Source: Isoalcanivorax indicus
GTDB taxonomy: Bacteria; Pseudomonadota; Gammaproteobacteria; Pseudomonadales; Alcanivoracaceae
Direction: 5' to 3'
DNA length: 64,000 nt
Assembly: GCF_003259185.1 (NCBI RefSeq)
Contig: NZ_QGMP01000003.1
Span: forward strand, 124,001-188,000
Below are positions 38,014-46,265 of this stretch, piece after piece. Position numbers and translations under genes: made by a program. The notes under the pieces were generated by a model, which saw only the letters and a program-made list of their open reading frames with translations, was not told the DNA's origin and ran no database searches. Position 1 is the stretch's first letter. Every line of letters begins with the position of its first letter.

Positions 38014-38738
38014 TGACAGCCTCGATGACAGCCCCCGTTCTTGCGCTGACCGACGTCACGTTCCGCTGGCAGCCGCGCATGCCGGATGTACTGTCGATCC
38101 CGGCGTTCGAGATGGCCCAGGGCGAGCGGGTCTTTCTGGCGGGGCCCAGCGGCAGCGGCAAGAGCACCCTGCTGGCGCTGATCGCGGGCATTGCCACCCC
38201 GCGGGCGGGCCATGTCCAGGTGCTGGGCCAGCCACTGGGGGCCATGCGCGGCGCCGCCCGCGACCGGTTCCGCGCGGACCAGCTGGGCATCATCTTCCAG
38301 ATGTTCAACTTGCTGCCGTACTTGCCGGTATTGCAGAACGTTTTATTGCCCTGCCGCTTCTCGCGGTCCCGGCGCGAGCGCGCCATCGCCCGGGACGGCA
38401 GCCCCGAAGCCCAGGCCCGGCGATTGCTGGGCGCCCTGGGGCTGGAGGCGGATGATCTGCTGCGGCGGCCGGTCACGGCGCTGTCCGTGGGCCAGCAGCA
38501 GCGGGTGGCGGCCGCGCGCGCCCTGATGGGTTCGCCGGCGTTGGTGATTGCTGATGAGCCCACGTCAGCGCTGGATGCGGACCGACGCCTGGAGTTTGTC
38601 GACCTGCTGTCGAGCGAATGCGATGCCTCGGGCGCGGCGCTGTTGTTTGTCAGTCATGACCAGACGCTGGCCTCGCATTTTCCGCGCCATGTCAGTCTGC
38701 TGGATATCAATCATGCCGGTACCGAGGTGAGACCATGA
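38013..38738 (+). CDS. ABC transporter ATP-binding protein of the zrg-like system
   Basis: 241 residues, LolD/MacB-like ATPase. Walker A GPSGSGKST near residue 45, the Q-loop in IIFQMFNLLPYL, the ABC signature here LSVGQQQRVAAARALMG (LSVGQ in place of LSGGQ) near 155, Walker B LVIADEPTSALDAD and the H-loop VSHD. Likely energises the FtsX-like permease encoded next, with which it overlaps by ATGA. Together with zrgA and the DUF3299 gene it forms a zinc-linked operon. Alternative start at 38025 is possible. Confidence 0.88.
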   Translation: MTASMTAPVLALTDVTFRWQPRMPDVLSIPAFEMAQGERVFLAGPSGSGKSTLLALIAGIATPRAGHVQVLGQPLGAMRGAARDRFRADQLGIIFQMFNLLPYLPVLQNVLLPCRFSRSRRERAIARDGSPEAQARRLLGALGLEADDLLRRPVTALSVGQQQRVAAARALMGSPALVIADEPTSALDADRRLEFVDLLSSECDASGAALLFVSHDQTLASHFPRHVSLLDINHAGTEVRP

Positions 38739-39994
38739 CAGTGTTGGCCCTGGCCCGGCGCAGTCTGTGGAATCGGCGCGGCACCGCCGCGCTGGTGGTC
38801 TGCTCCGTGGCGCTGAGCGTGGCCTTGTTGCTGGGCGTTGAACGGCTGCGCACGGAGGCGCGCGAGAGTTTTGCCAATACGCTGTCCGGCGTGGATCTGA
38901 TCGTCGGCGCCCGCAGCGGCCCGATCAATCTGCTGCTGTACAGCGTGTTTCGCCTGGGTGACCCGGTCAACAATGTCAGTTGGGCGAGTTATCAGCGCAT
39001 TGCGGACCATCCCCAGGTGGCCTGGGCCGTGCCGCTTTCGCTGGGCGACTCCCTGCGCGGCTTTCCGGTGCTCGGCACCAGCCAGGCCTACTTCACCCAT
39101 TATCGCTATGGCCGCGACCAGAGCCTGCGTCTGGCGCAGGGCGAGATTTTCGACGGCATTTTTGATGCGGTGCTCGGGGCGGAGGTGGCGCGACGGCTGG
39201 GTTACGGGCCGGGCGATCAGATTGTGCTGGCCCATGGCACCGGCGCTGTCAGCCTGACTCAACATGACGACAAGCCGTTCACGGTGGTGGGCGTGCTCGA
39301 GCGTACCGGCACGCCGGTGGACAACACGGTACACATCAGCCTGGAAGGCATGGAGGCGATCCATGTGGACTGGCGCGGCGGCGCCCCGATTCCCGGGTTG
39401 TCCATTTCGGCGGAGCGGGTCAGGAACATGGACCTGACGCCCGATTCGGTCACGGCGGTGATGGTCGGGCTGACCTCACGCCGGGCGGTGTTCCAGGTGC
39501 AGCGGCAGATCAATACCGACCGCGATGAAGCCCTGATGGCGATCATGCCCGGGTTGACGCTGCAACAACTGTGGGACCTGATGCGCGTTGGCGAAAACGC
39601 CCTGCTGGCGGTGTCGGCACTGGTCATGCTGGTGGCGCTGACGGTGATGCTCACGGCATTGCTCACGGGCCTCAATGAGCGCCGCCGGGAGATGGCGTTG
39701 CTGCGTGCGCTGGGGGCCAGGCCGTGGCAGATCTTCGCGTTGATCATCGGTGAATCGCTGCTGCTGAGTGTGCTGGGTGCGCTGTTCGGCGTGGCCCTGC
39801 TCCAGGTGCTGGCACTGGGCGCCAGTGGCTGGGTCAGTGGCCAGCTCGGGCTGACGGTTACCCTGTGGCCGCCGACCCTGCACGAGATGAAGATGCTGGC
39901 GCTGCTGTTTGCCGGTGGCATACTGGTGGGCCTGTGGCCTGCCTGGCGGGCCTACCGCAACGCACTCACCGATGGCATGGCCATCCGCATGTAA
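38735..39994 (+). CDS. FtsX/MacB-type ABC transporter permease
   Basis: 419 residues. One N-terminal membrane segment (AALVVCSVALSVALLLGV), a large periplasmic domain of about 230 residues, and three C-terminal segments (VSALVMLVALTVMLTALLTG; IGESLLLSVLGALFGVALLQVLALG; MLALLFAGGILVGLWPAW). The four-segment FtsX topology and the periplasmic domain are typical of mechanotransmission transporters, not of importers such as ZnuB. Its partner ATPase overlaps by four bases. Substrate may be a lipoprotein or the ZrgA protein itself; this is inferred from the operon. Confidence 0.88.
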   Translation: MTVLALARRSLWNRRGTAALVVCSVALSVALLLGVERLRTEARESFANTLSGVDLIVGARSGPINLLLYSVFRLGDPVNNVSWASYQRIADHPQVAWAVPLSLGDSLRGFPVLGTSQAYFTHYRYGRDQSLRLAQGEIFDGIFDAVLGAEVARRLGYGPGDQIVLAHGTGAVSLTQHDDKPFTVVGVLERTGTPVDNTVHISLEGMEAIHVDWRGGAPIPGLSISAERVRNMDLTPDSVTAVMVGLTSRRAVFQVQRQINTDRDEALMAIMPGLTLQQLWDLMRVGENALLAVSALVMLVALTVMLTALLTGLNERRREMALLRALGARPWQIFALIIGESLLLSVLGALFGVALLQVLALGASGWVSGQLGLTVTLWPPTLHEMKMLALLFAGGILVGLWPAWRAYRNALTDGMAIRM

Positions 39995-40010
39995 CCGAGG
40001 CTTCCTGTTT

Positions 40011-40556
40011 ATGATTCGCTCGCTGTTCCGATCCCTGGGCGCAGCCGCGCTGCTCGCGCTGGCCATGCCGCTGTCTGCGGCGGATATCACCCTGGAATGG
40101 GATGACATGATTCCCGAGGGCTGGCCGCCCGCCGAACTGTTCGAAGGCATCAATATCGACGAGTTGCAGGATGACGACCCGGAAGCCATCGAGTTCTTTG
40201 CCAAGATCGAGCAGCTGTGGGATGAAGCCCCCATGGTCGAGTCGCTGGACGGCAAACGGGTACGCCTGCCCGGCTACGCGATTCCCCTGGAAGGGGACAG
40301 TCGCTCGGTGACCAGTTTCCTGCTGGTGCCCTACTTCGGGGCCTGCATTCATGTGCCGCCGCCGCCGCGCAACCAGACCGTGCTGGTGAACATGGCCGAA
40401 GGCAAGACGGCACGAATCCGCCATGCCTTCTTCACCGTGTGGGTGACCGGCACCATGACGGTGGAAACCAGCGAAACCGATCTGGCCCTGACCGGCTATA
40501 CGATTACCGCTGACAAGGTGGAGCCCTACGAGCCTGATGACAGCGCCGGTTACTGA
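40011..40556 (+). CDS. DUF3299 exported protein of the zrg-like operon
   Basis: 181 residues. Signal MIRSLFRSLGAAALLALAMPLSAA, then a DUF3299 domain: LEWDDMIPEGWP near the start, VRLPGYAIPLEGDSRSVTSFLLVPYFGACIHVPPPPRNQ in the middle, with one conserved Cys, and VTGTMTVETSETDLALTGY toward the end. DUF3299 proteins accompany ZrgA-type operons in several gammaproteobacteria. Their function is unknown. The preceding permease gene ends 16 bases upstream. Confidence 0.82.
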   Translation: MIRSLFRSLGAAALLALAMPLSAADITLEWDDMIPEGWPPAELFEGINIDELQDDDPEAIEFFAKIEQLWDEAPMVESLDGKRVRLPGYAIPLEGDSRSVTSFLLVPYFGACIHVPPPPRNQTVLVNMAEGKTARIRHAFFTVWVTGTMTVETSETDLALTGYTITADKVEPYEPDDSAGY

Positions 40557-40568
40557 GACGCCCCCGGT

Positions 40569-41306
40569 ATGGACCCTGTCTGGTGGCTGATACTGCCCGC
40601 CGCATTTCTCGGGGGTGCACTGAATGCGGTGGCCGGCGGCGGCAGCTTTCTGACGCTGCCGGCGTTGCTCTGGGCCGGTGTGCCGCCGGTGGCCGCCAAT
40701 GCCACAGGGACGCTGTCGTTGCTGCCCGGTTATCTGGCCAGTTGTGCGGGCTACCGTCGCGAGCTGCGCCGGGTGTGGCAGGACTGGCCACTGCCGGGGA
40801 TCCTGCTGCTGACGGTAGCGGGCGGTGGCCTTGGGGCCGCCTTGTTGCTGCTCACCAGCGATGTGCTGTTTCGCGCCCTGGTGCCCTGGCTGCTCGGGCT
40901 GGCCACCGTGCTGTTTCTTCTGGCGCCGCGCTTGCTCGGGGTGACGCGTCGCCTGCCATGGGGGGCGCTCGCGGTCGCGCTGTTACTGGTGTCGGTATAC
41001 GGCGGCTACTTCAATGGTGGTCTGGGTATCATGCTGCTGGCGCTGTTCGTGCTGGCGGGGCCGGGTGATCTGCACCAGGCCAACGCCCTGAAAAATGTCT
41101 GTTCTGCCTTGCTCACCCTGATGGCGGTGCTGGCCTACGCTCTGGGCGGCGCACTGGTGTGGCGCCTTGGTGTGCCGATGATGCTGGCCGGGGCTCTCGG
41201 GGGCTATGTCGGCGCGGCATGGGGACGGCACCTGCCTGTCGCGGTGCTGCGCGGGCTGGTGATCTTCACCGGTGCGAGCATGACCCTCTGGTTTGCCGTG
41301 ACCTGA
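40569..41306 (+). CDS. TauE/SafE (TSUP) family permease
   Basis: 245 residues with about eight hydrophobic segments. It belongs to the TSUP family that exports sulfite, sulfoacetate and related anions. The first motif LGGALNAVAGGGSFLTLPALLWAGVPPVAANATGT is highly characteristic, as is the second-half repeat YGGYFNGGLGIMLLALF. It lies 12 bases after the DUF3299 gene and could ride on the zrg transcript. Substrate unknown. Confidence 0.88.
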   Translation: MDPVWWLILPAAFLGGALNAVAGGGSFLTLPALLWAGVPPVAANATGTLSLLPGYLASCAGYRRELRRVWQDWPLPGILLLTVAGGGLGAALLLLTSDVLFRALVPWLLGLATVLFLLAPRLLGVTRRLPWGALAVALLLVSVYGGYFNGGLGIMLLALFVLAGPGDLHQANALKNVCSALLTLMAVLAYALGGALVWRLGVPMMLAGALGGYVGAAWGRHLPVAVLRGLVIFTGASMTLWFAVT

Positions 41307-41315
41307 TACGCGCCG

Positions 41316-41334
41316 TTGCACAGTCAGGGTGCAA
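41316..41334. repeat. Inverted repeat ahead of the kinase cassette
   Basis: TTGCAC (41316-41321) and GTGCAA (41329-41334) over a 7-base spacer, between the TSUP permease stop and the kinase start. It may be an operator or a weak terminator. No T-run follows. No clear sigma-70 promoter could be read in the 85-base gap. Confidence 0.35.
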
Positions 41335-41391
41335 CCCGGTCCCGGGATGGCGTAGGCTCAGGGGTGTACCCTCAATCTGAGGGGAGACTCA

Positions 41392-44259
41392 GTGCGCAGG
41401 GACAGCATGGTGTTCAGACAATCCTTCGGCCGGGCTCTGGGCGTTGCCACCGCAACCCTTTTCAGTGTCCCGGTGGCCGCAGCACACGATAGCCAGCCCC
41501 TGGTGGACGATCTGCGTCTGCTGTATATCAGCGCAGTGATCATTCTGATCCTGTGTCTGTCTGTGGTCTGGGCGCTGCGTCAGGCGCGCAAGCTGATGGA
41601 TCGGCGTATTCGCACCGCCAATGCGAGGTTGCGTGCTGAACGCGACATGCTCGCCGGGGAGCGTCAGCGACTGGATAACCTGATGCATACGGCGCCCGCC
41701 GTCATCTACAGCGCCCGGCTTGGCGATCGTGAACTCACCTACCTGAGCCCCAACTTCACTACACTGCTGGGTTATCCGGTGACCTCCGAAGTGCTGGAGG
41801 TGCACTGGTGGAGCCATCGCTTGCACCCGGAGGATTCGCCACGCGTCGATACCCTGGAATGGGATCGCTGGGACAACGATCAGTATGTTGGCTATTACCG
41901 TTTCCGCCATGCCGATGGCAGTTGGCGCTGGATCGAGGACCGCTGCCGACTGATTCGCGACCAGGAGGGCACGCCGCGCGAGCGCGTGGGCAGCCTGGCG
42001 GATATTACCGAGCGGGTTGAACTCGAAGGGCGGCTGGAGCGCGAGCAGCAACGTGCCAATCTGGCGCTCACGGGTGCCAATCTGGGCCTGTGGGAGTGGC
42101 AGCTCAGTACCGATGACGTGGTCTTCAATGATCGCTGGGCGGCGATGCTGGGCTACAAGCCCGAGGAAGTCGTGCATTCCATGCGCGATGCCGCCCAGCT
42201 GGTTCACCCCGAAGATCGTCGCCATGTGCGCGAGGCGCTGGTGCGGCATCTGACCGGCCAGACCGACCACTATCAGGCGGAATACCGGATGCGTCACCGC
42301 GACGGGCACTGGGTCTGGGTGCTGGATCGCGGACGGGTCATGGCGCGCGACCGGAACGGACATGCGCTGCGGGCCAGCGGCACGCATCTTGATGTCACCG
42401 AGTTGTATCTGTCGCGGGAACTGCTGCGGGAAAACGAGGAAAAATTCCGCTCTCTGTACGAGTACGCTCCCATCGGCATCATGCTCAATCGCATGTCGGA
42501 CGGGCGTTTTGTGGAAGTCAACGAAGCCATCGTTCAGATGACCGGGTACAGCCAGGAGGCCCTCCTGGCGATGAACTTCTGGGACCTGACGCCGGAAGAC
42601 TATGTGGATGAAGAAGCGGCGCATTTCGAAAGCCTGAGCAGCACCGGTGTGTACGGTCCGTATGAAAAGATGCTGCAGTGTGCGGACGGCAGGCGCTTGC
42701 CGGTGCAGGTCAATGGCGCGCTGATACTGGACCGCCATGGTGAAGCCATGGTCTGGATGCTGATCCAGGACATCAGCGAACGACAGCGTGCCGAGCGCCT
42801 CAAGAGAGAGTTTGTGTCCACGGTCAGCCATGAGTTGCGCACCCCGCTGACCTCCATCAAGGGCGCGCTCGGGCTGCTGTCGGGCGGCGCCTTTGGCACC
42901 ATGCCCGATGCCGTGCGGCAACTGCTGGATATTGCGGTCAAGAACAGTGACCGGCTGACGCTGTTGATCAATGACCTGCTGGACATGGAGAAGATTGCAG
43001 CGGGCAACATGCGGTTCGATATGCAGCCCCATGCCCTGCAGCCCTTGTTGCAACAGGCGCTGGAGAGCAATCGTGGCTATGCCCAGCAGTATCAGGCGCG
43101 GCTGGTCTTGCGCGATGACGCGCCCGGCGTGCATGTGCGGGTGGACGGTGACCGCTTCCTGCAGGTCATGGCCAACCTGCTGTCCAACGCCATCAAGTTC
43201 TCACCTCCCGGGGGCGAGGTGGAGGTGCGCATGGTGGCGCGCGGCAGGAAGGCGGTGCGGATCATGGTCACCGATCAGGGGCCCGGCGTGCCGGAAGATT
43301 TCCGGCAGCAGCTGTTCGGGCGCTTTACCCAGGCAGACAGCTCGGACACGCGCCCCAAAGGTGGCACAGGGCTTGGTCTGGCCATCACCAGAGAGCTGGT
43401 CGAGCGTATGGGGGGGCGTATTGCGCTGGCGGATCACGAAGGCTCCGGCGCCTGCTTTTACGTGGAATTGCCCAGCATTGTGGTATCCGACGATAACGAG
43501 GTCGAGGCGGACAGCTTGCTGATAGTGGATGACCGGGCGGACGTGGCCATGCGCCTCACCGCGTTGTTGCACGACGCCGGTTATGTTGCTGAACGGTCGC
43601 CGGACACGCAGGACGCCTTGACCAGGCTCCACAACGAGATGTTTGCGGCCGTGATCGTGGATGTACACCTGGAGGGCGTGCTCGATTTCCTGCGGGACAC
43701 GCGGGCAGATGAACGACTGTCGCAGTTGCCGGTGGTCATCGTCGCGGCGTCGGTGGAGGACGGCCACTTGCGGCTGTCTGCAGATCTGGAAGCGCTCGAC
43801 TGGTTGCCCAAACCGGTGGACCGTCAACGGCTGCGTGATGCGTTACGGCTTGGCCTGCCTCATCCCGGGCAGAATGGGCGGCCCCGGGTGCTGCATGTCG
43901 AAGATGACATGGATCTGAGCAGGGTGCTGTCGCTGGTCGGGCGTGAACTGGCGGATTTCGACGTGGCGCCGACCCTGGCAGAGGCCAATGCCTGCCTGGC
44001 CCGCCATCACTATGACGTGGTGGTGCTCGACCTGACCTTGCCGGACGGGAGCGGAAGCAGTCTGTTGCCGGTCATGAGCCGGATGTCACCCGCGCCCGCT
44101 GTGGTTATCCTGTCTGCCTCGGATGCTGATATTCAGGACAGTGAGGCGATGCAGGCCGACGTGGTGGCCGCGCTGGTGAAATCCCGCGCCTCGAATGCCT
44201 CACTGCTGGAAACCTTGCGCCGCGCCGTCGATCATGCGCGGGCAGACCAACGGAGATGA
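41392..44259 (+). CDS. Hybrid sensor histidine kinase, three PAS and two receiver domains
   Basis: 955 residues from a GTG with GAGGGGAG upstream. A signal-like segment (about 13-31) and one membrane helix (about 45-62) leave only a short periplasmic loop, so sensing is probably cytoplasmic. Three PAS domains follow (about 95-210, 222-345, 350-465), then HisKA with the phospho-accepting His480 in SHELRTPLTS, then an HATPase with N box (NLLSNAIKF), G1 (DQGPGVPED) and G2 (GTGLGLAI). Two receivers follow, with Asp757 and Asp880. No HPt domain is present, so phosphate could move from receiver to receiver only through another protein. It is the first gene of a six-gene coupled cassette ending in a glycosyltransferase. 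Confidence 0.93.
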   Translation: MRRDSMVFRQSFGRALGVATATLFSVPVAAAHDSQPLVDDLRLLYISAVIILILCLSVVWALRQARKLMDRRIRTANARLRAERDMLAGERQRLDNLMHTAPAVIYSARLGDRELTYLSPNFTTLLGYPVTSEVLEVHWWSHRLHPEDSPRVDTLEWDRWDNDQYVGYYRFRHADGSWRWIEDRCRLIRDQEGTPRERVGSLADITERVELEGRLEREQQRANLALTGANLGLWEWQLSTDDVVFNDRWAAMLGYKPEEVVHSMRDAAQLVHPEDRRHVREALVRHLTGQTDHYQAEYRMRHRDGHWVWVLDRGRVMARDRNGHALRASGTHLDVTELYLSRELLRENEEKFRSLYEYAPIGIMLNRMSDGRFVEVNEAIVQMTGYSQEALLAMNFWDLTPEDYVDEEAAHFESLSSTGVYGPYEKMLQCADGRRLPVQVNGALILDRHGEAMVWMLIQDISERQRAERLKREFVSTVSHELRTPLTSIKGALGLLSGGAFGTMPDAVRQLLDIAVKNSDRLTLLINDLLDMEKIAAGNMRFDMQPHALQPLLQQALESNRGYAQQYQARLVLRDDAPGVHVRVDGDRFLQVMANLLSNAIKFSPPGGEVEVRMVARGRKAVRIMVTDQGPGVPEDFRQQLFGRFTQADSSDTRPKGGTGLGLAITRELVERMGGRIALADHEGSGACFYVELPSIVVSDDNEVEADSLLIVDDRADVAMRLTALLHDAGYVAERSPDTQDALTRLHNEMFAAVIVDVHLEGVLDFLRDTRADERLSQLPVVIVAASVEDGHLRLSADLEALDWLPKPVDRQRLRDALRLGLPHPGQNGRPRVLHVEDDMDLSRVLSLVGRELADFDVAPTLAEANACLARHHYDVVVLDLTLPDGSGSSLLPVMSRMSPAPAVVILSASDADIQDSEAMQADVVAALVKSRASNASLLETLRRAVDHARADQRR

Positions 44260-44261
44260 TG

Positions 44262-44654
44262 ATGGCCGAACTCAAACGCATCCTGTATGTGGAAGATGAA
44301 CCCGATATTCGCGCCGTTGCAGAACTGGCGCTGGAGACCGTGGGTGGCTTTGAACTGTGCAGTTGCCACAATGGCGAGGATGCCCTGCGCAAGGCGGAAG
44401 CGTTTGCGCCGCAGTTGATGATTCTGGACGTGATGATGCCCGGCATGGATGGGCCGACCACGCTGGCGGCGTTGCATGAAGTGCCTGCGCTGGCGACGGT
44501 GCCCGCCGTGTTCATGACGGCCAAGGTGCAACCCGATGAAGTGAGCCAGTTGCTGGCGCTGGGGGCGCTGGAAGTGATTGCCAAACCGTTTGATCCCATG
44601 CAGCTGGCCCAGCGCGTACGCATTATCTGGGATGCGCATCAGTTGGGGAGATAA
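44262..44654 (+). CDS. Stand-alone response regulator receiver
   Basis: 130 residues, only a CheY-like receiver. The acidic pocket YVEDEPD at the start, phosphorylation site Asp56 in LILDVMMPG, the switch Thr in FMTAK and Lys in IAKPFD are all present. No output domain. The ATG at 44262 has GGAG at 44252-44255; two ATGs directly upstream (44256, 44259) overlap the kinase stop. The kinase stop lies only two bases before. Such single receivers act by protein-protein contact. Confidence 0.9.
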   Translation: MAELKRILYVEDEPDIRAVAELALETVGGFELCSCHNGEDALRKAEAFAPQLMILDVMMPGMDGPTTLAALHEVPALATVPAVFMTAKVQPDEVSQLLALGALEVIAKPFDPMQLAQRVRIIWDAHQLGR

Positions 44655-44655
44655 C

Positions 44656-45057
44656 GTGACGGAACCGTTGGTATTGCTGGTGGAAGATGACCCGCTGGTA
44701 GGCGAGCTGCTGGAGTATCTGCTCGGGCGTGAGGGGTTTGCTGTCCACTGGTCGCGGGATGGGCGCGCGGCCCATGAGCAGATTGCCTCGGGCCGGGCAT
44801 TCGCCGGCGCCGTCCTGGATGTCATGTTGCCCTACGTGGATGGCTACTCGCTGGTGCGTCAGTTGCGTGACAGCGAGGCGCACGCGGGCATACCGATCCT
44901 GATGCTGACAGCCCGTGCCCAGGAACAGGATGTGGTACGGGCACTGGATCTCGGCGCGGACGATTATCTGGTCAAGCCGTTCCAGCCCGGCGAGCTGACC
45001 GCACGACTCAGGCGCCTGATGAAGCGCCGTGACACGCCAGGGAGACACGCCACATGA
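44656..45057 (+). CDS. Second stand-alone response regulator receiver
   Basis: 133 residues starting with GTG one base after the previous stop, with GGGGAG upstream. The fold is a CheY/OmpR-type receiver: LLVEDDPLVGELLEYLL, Asp55 in VLDVMLPYVDGYSL, LMLTAR and VKPFQPGEL with the conserved Lys. It ends after the final helix (RLRRLMKRRDTPG), so no winged-helix output follows. It overlaps the YaiO-type gene by ATGA. With the kinase receivers this makes four receiver domains in one cassette. Confidence 0.9.
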   Translation: MTEPLVLLVEDDPLVGELLEYLLGREGFAVHWSRDGRAAHEQIASGRAFAGAVLDVMLPYVDGYSLVRQLRDSEAHAGIPILMLTARAQEQDVVRALDLGADDYLVKPFQPGELTARLRRLMKRRDTPGRHAT

Positions 45058-46265
45058 AACAGTGTCTGGCAGTGTTGCTGCTGTGTGGGTGGTCGGCGCT
45101 GGCGCAGGCGGCCTGGCAGGCGCAGGTGCGTGACACGGTCGCCGATCATGATCTGCATCGGGCGCGCGCTCAGGTGGAAGCGGTGTTGCGGGCGCGGCCG
45201 GACGACCCGGCAGCGCGTCTGTGGCAGGCGCGCATCGATGCCCTGCTCAACGATCATGCGCTGTCGCGCGCCCGCTTTGACGCCCTGCTCGCGGACTATC
45301 CCGAGGATGTGGATATCCGCTTTGCTTCCGCGCAGCAGTATGCCTGGCAGGGCAATACCGACGCGGCGCTGGACGAGTTGGCCGTGGCCCGTTCGCTGGC
45401 GCCGGATTACGCCAGTGTCTGGGCGTTCGAACTGCAGGTGTTGCAGGCGCGTGCCCGTGACACGCGCGATCCGGCCCATGTCAGCGCCTACGCCCGGCGA
45501 CATCGCGAGGCCCGCGAGCGGGTGCCGGAAGTGGCCGAGGCCTGGCCCGAAGAGGCGCTGCCGCCCTTCAGCTGGCGCCGCCGCCGGGTGCTGGATATCG
45601 GCTATGAAGAAGATTACCTCAGCGGCGACCGTGATGACTGGCGTGGTGCGGACATCGGCCTGCAATGGCAGGACAGCCGTGATCGGCTCTGGTACACCCG
45701 GGCGCGGCACACACGGCGTTTTGATCAGGACGACATGGAGGGCAACCTGGGGGTCTATCTGCCCATGGGGCGCCAGCGCCAGTTGCAACTGGATGCCACC
45801 TACAGCGACACAGCCCGCATCCGCCCGCAATGGTCTGCCTACGCTGGCTTCTACTGGATGCCACATCCGCGCTGGGGAGTGCAGCCGGGCATGCGGCGCA
45901 CCCATTACGAGGACAGCGACAGCACCACGGCCAGCCTGCTGACCGAGCATTACCGGGGACAATGGCGTTACGCCTACACTTTTTTCTTCACCCGGCTGGA
46001 TGGCGGCGGCACGGCGCCCGCGCACGTACTGGATGCGCGGCGTTATTACCGTGATACCAGCCATGTGGGGGCCGCCGTGGGCATCGGCAAGGACATCGAA
46101 TCCCTGCCAACCGGGGAGCTGGTCACCGATGTGCTCGGCGTCTCTGTCTTCGGTGAGCATTTTCTTGACCCGGACTGGAGCGTGACCTGGCGCCTGGGCT
46201 GGACAGAACAGGGAGATCTGTATGAGCGCAGCGGCTGGCGGCTGGGGCTCCGCTATCGGTTCTGA
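45054..46265 (+). CDS. YaiO-family outer-membrane protein with TPR-like N-terminus
   Basis: 403 residues. A signal peptide (MKQCLAVLLLCGWSALAQA) is followed by about 120 residues of TPR-type helices (RAQVEAVLRARPDDPAARLWQARID; FDALLADYPEDVDIRFASAQQY; ALDELAVARSLAPDY), then a YaiO-type beta-barrel from about residue 178 with alternating residues and terminal Phe (LGLRYRF). The periplasmic TPR plus barrel layout resembles export proteins of glycan systems (for example PgaA, NfrA). Directly downstream, 44 bases overlapping, is the HEAT gene. It may form the exit pore for a polymer. Confidence 0.85.
   Translation: MKQCLAVLLLCGWSALAQAAWQAQVRDTVADHDLHRARAQVEAVLRARPDDPAARLWQARIDALLNDHALSRARFDALLADYPEDVDIRFASAQQYAWQGNTDAALDELAVARSLAPDYASVWAFELQVLQARARDTRDPAHVSAYARRHREARERVPEVAEAWPEEALPPFSWRRRRVLDIGYEEDYLSGDRDDWRGADIGLQWQDSRDRLWYTRARHTRRFDQDDMEGNLGVYLPMGRQRQLQLDATYSDTARIRPQWSAYAGFYWMPHPRWGVQPGMRRTHYEDSDSTTASLLTEHYRGQWRYAYTFFFTRLDGGGTAPAHVLDARRYYRDTSHVGAAVGIGKDIESLPTGELVTDVLGVSVFGEHFLDPDWSVTWRLGWTEQGDLYERSGWRLGLRYRF

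Noticed and set aside
41389-43134. Long minus-strand frame opposite the histidine kinase
   Set aside because: Antisense shadow of PAS/HisKA sequence with no independent support.
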